Shown piece by piece: positions 4,424-5,018 of a DNA stretch of 5,018 nt (position 1 is its first letter; each line of letters begins with the position of its first letter). The notes under the pieces are model-generated. The model was not told the DNA's origin, did no database searches, and was given only the letters and a program-made list of their open reading frames with translations. A program made the translations under genes and the position numbers. This stretch comes from an uncultured Oscillospiraceae bacterium (GTDB taxonomy: Bacteria; Bacillota; Clostridia; Oscillospirales; Oscillospiraceae). The stretch is taken from the NCBI GenBank assembly GCA_934569425.1, contig CAKTKM010000103.1, positions 1 through 5,018 on the forward strand, in the 5' to 3' direction.

Positions 4424-4494
4424 CGCTTTCCGCGCCCCGCTTTATATCCGACTAAAGGGCGAAAATAAGGGGGGAAAATTGGGCTGGTTACCGC

Positions 4495-5018
4495 CTTCAG
4501 CCGCCGGTGACGGTGGAGATCAGACGCACGCCCGGCGGTGCTGCCGCGTCCTGGGCGTCCCGAAGGCCGCCTTCTGCCGCCGGTGACGGTGGTAGTCAGA
4601 CGCACGCCCGGCGGTGCTGCCGCGTCCTGGGCGTCCTGAAGGCCATCTTCAGCCGCCGGGGCGGCGAGGGTCAGGCGCACGTCCGGCGGCACTGCTGCGC
4701 CCTGTGGGCGGCCTGGCGGCCTCCTTCAGCCGCCGGGGGTGACGGGGTCAGACGCACACACGGCTGCGCTGCCGCGTCCTGGGCGTCCCGAAAGCCATCT
4801 TCAGCCGCCGGTGACGGTGGTAGTCAGACGCACGCCCGGCGGTGCTGCTGCGCCCTGTGGGCGGCCTGGCGGCCTCCTTCAGCCGCCGGGGCGGCGAGGG
4901 TCAGGCGCACGTCCGGCGGTGCTGCTGCGCCCTGTGGGCGGCCTGAAGGCCATCTTCAGCCGCCGGGGCGGCGAGGGTCAGGCGCACGTCCGGCGGCACT
5001 GCTGCGCCCTGTGGGCGG
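4495..5018. repeat. Mosaic tandem array of ~76-bp GC-rich units (at least seven)
   Basis: Units begin at CTTCAGCCGCCGG or a close variant at 4495, 4571, 4647, 4724, 4799, 4877 and 4954, giving lengths 76, 76, 77, 75, 78 and 77, plus a seventh cut by the window end. Each unit has a head and a tail. Heads come as type 1 (GGTGACGGTGG core; units 1, 2, 5), type 2 (GGGGCGGCGAGGGTCAGG core; units 3, 6, 7) and a divergent type (unit 4). Tails come as GCGTCCTGGGCGTCC (units 1, 2, 4) or GCGCCCTGTGGGCGGCC (units 3, 5, 6, 7). Most heads carry the inverted repeat CCGCCGG/CCGGCGG (e.g. 4501-4507 with 4532-4538), and two junctions carry CTGAAG/CTTCAG (4636-4641 with 4647-4652, and the like). Length variation that is not in threes argues against coding. 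There are no unique spacers, so it is not CRISPR. Function is unknown. Confidence 0.93.

Noticed and set aside
4137..4586. Plus-strand open frame of 149 codons after the lipoprotein gene
   Set aside because: It starts inside one terminator, passes through two more hairpins and the tRNA-like fragment, and ends in the tandem repeats; no ribosome binding site. Only its VSHNVSHN segment is kept as a possible coding relic.
4360..4692. Minus-strand open frame of 110 codons covering the first repeat units
   Set aside because: The repeat unit length varies (75-78) and is not a multiple of three, so the frame changes from unit to unit and breaks; no start signal.
4495..5018. CRISPR array
   Set aside because: The whole unit repeats without unique spacers, units are ~76 bp and vary in length and sequence, and no cas gene is near.

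Overview
The window looks like chromosomal DNA from a GC-rich Firmicute, most likely a gut Clostridia member of the Oscillospiraceae/Ruminococcaceae type (Faecalibacterium-like). This rests on the GC-rich codon use together with Gram-positive style signals: AGGAGG-type ribosome binding sites, consensus sigma-A promoters and U-tract terminators. The gene families present (DUF4956 membrane protein, ATC-hydrolase-like protein, small TetR regulator, GNAT enzyme, lipoprotein) also fit. The genus is an inference; no rRNA or other marker gene is present. All convincing genes lie on the + strand.

Layout: (1) 1-609 is the 3' part of a DUF4956-family membrane protein gene, closed by a 13-bp stem terminator. 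(2) A sigma-A promoter (TTGCAA, 17 nt, TACAAT) and an 84-nt leader with two hairpins precede a two-gene unit: a Cys-rich L-2-amino-thiazoline-4-carboxylic acid hydrolase-like protein (802-1269) and an alpha/beta-hydrolase (1306-1908). The hydrolase appears to have lost its central part, including the nucleophile serine. (3) A perfect consensus promoter (TTGACA, 17 nt, TATAAT) overlaps at its start site a near-perfect 24-bp palindrome and drives a TetR-type regulator (2015-2647), which suggests autorepression. (4) A hairpin and a 32-bp-period tandem duplication lead into a GNAT acetyltransferase (2798-3247) and, 13 nt later, a lipoprotein of unknown function (3261-4091), ended by a long bidirectional terminator.

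From 4092 to the end (about 930 bp) there is no credible gene. This stretch holds, in order: the nested terminator; a short 12-bp tandem repeat; a minus-strand terminator abutting what looks like the last 23 nt (T-loop to CCA) of a tRNA gene with no tRNA body attached, possibly an integration-site scar; a plus-strand terminator; a possible promoter; and an array of at least seven GC-rich units of 75-78 bp that runs off the window. The units are mosaics of a few head and tail variants, each able to form hairpins, and their lengths are not multiples of three.

Functionally, the ATC-hydrolase-like and alpha/beta-hydrolase genes plus the TetR regulator look like a small detoxification or metabolite-hydrolysis cassette, but one enzyme is probably inactive and the TetR operator is seen only at its own promoter. 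The most unusual parts are the internally deleted hydrolase, the tRNA-end scar and the mosaic repeat array.
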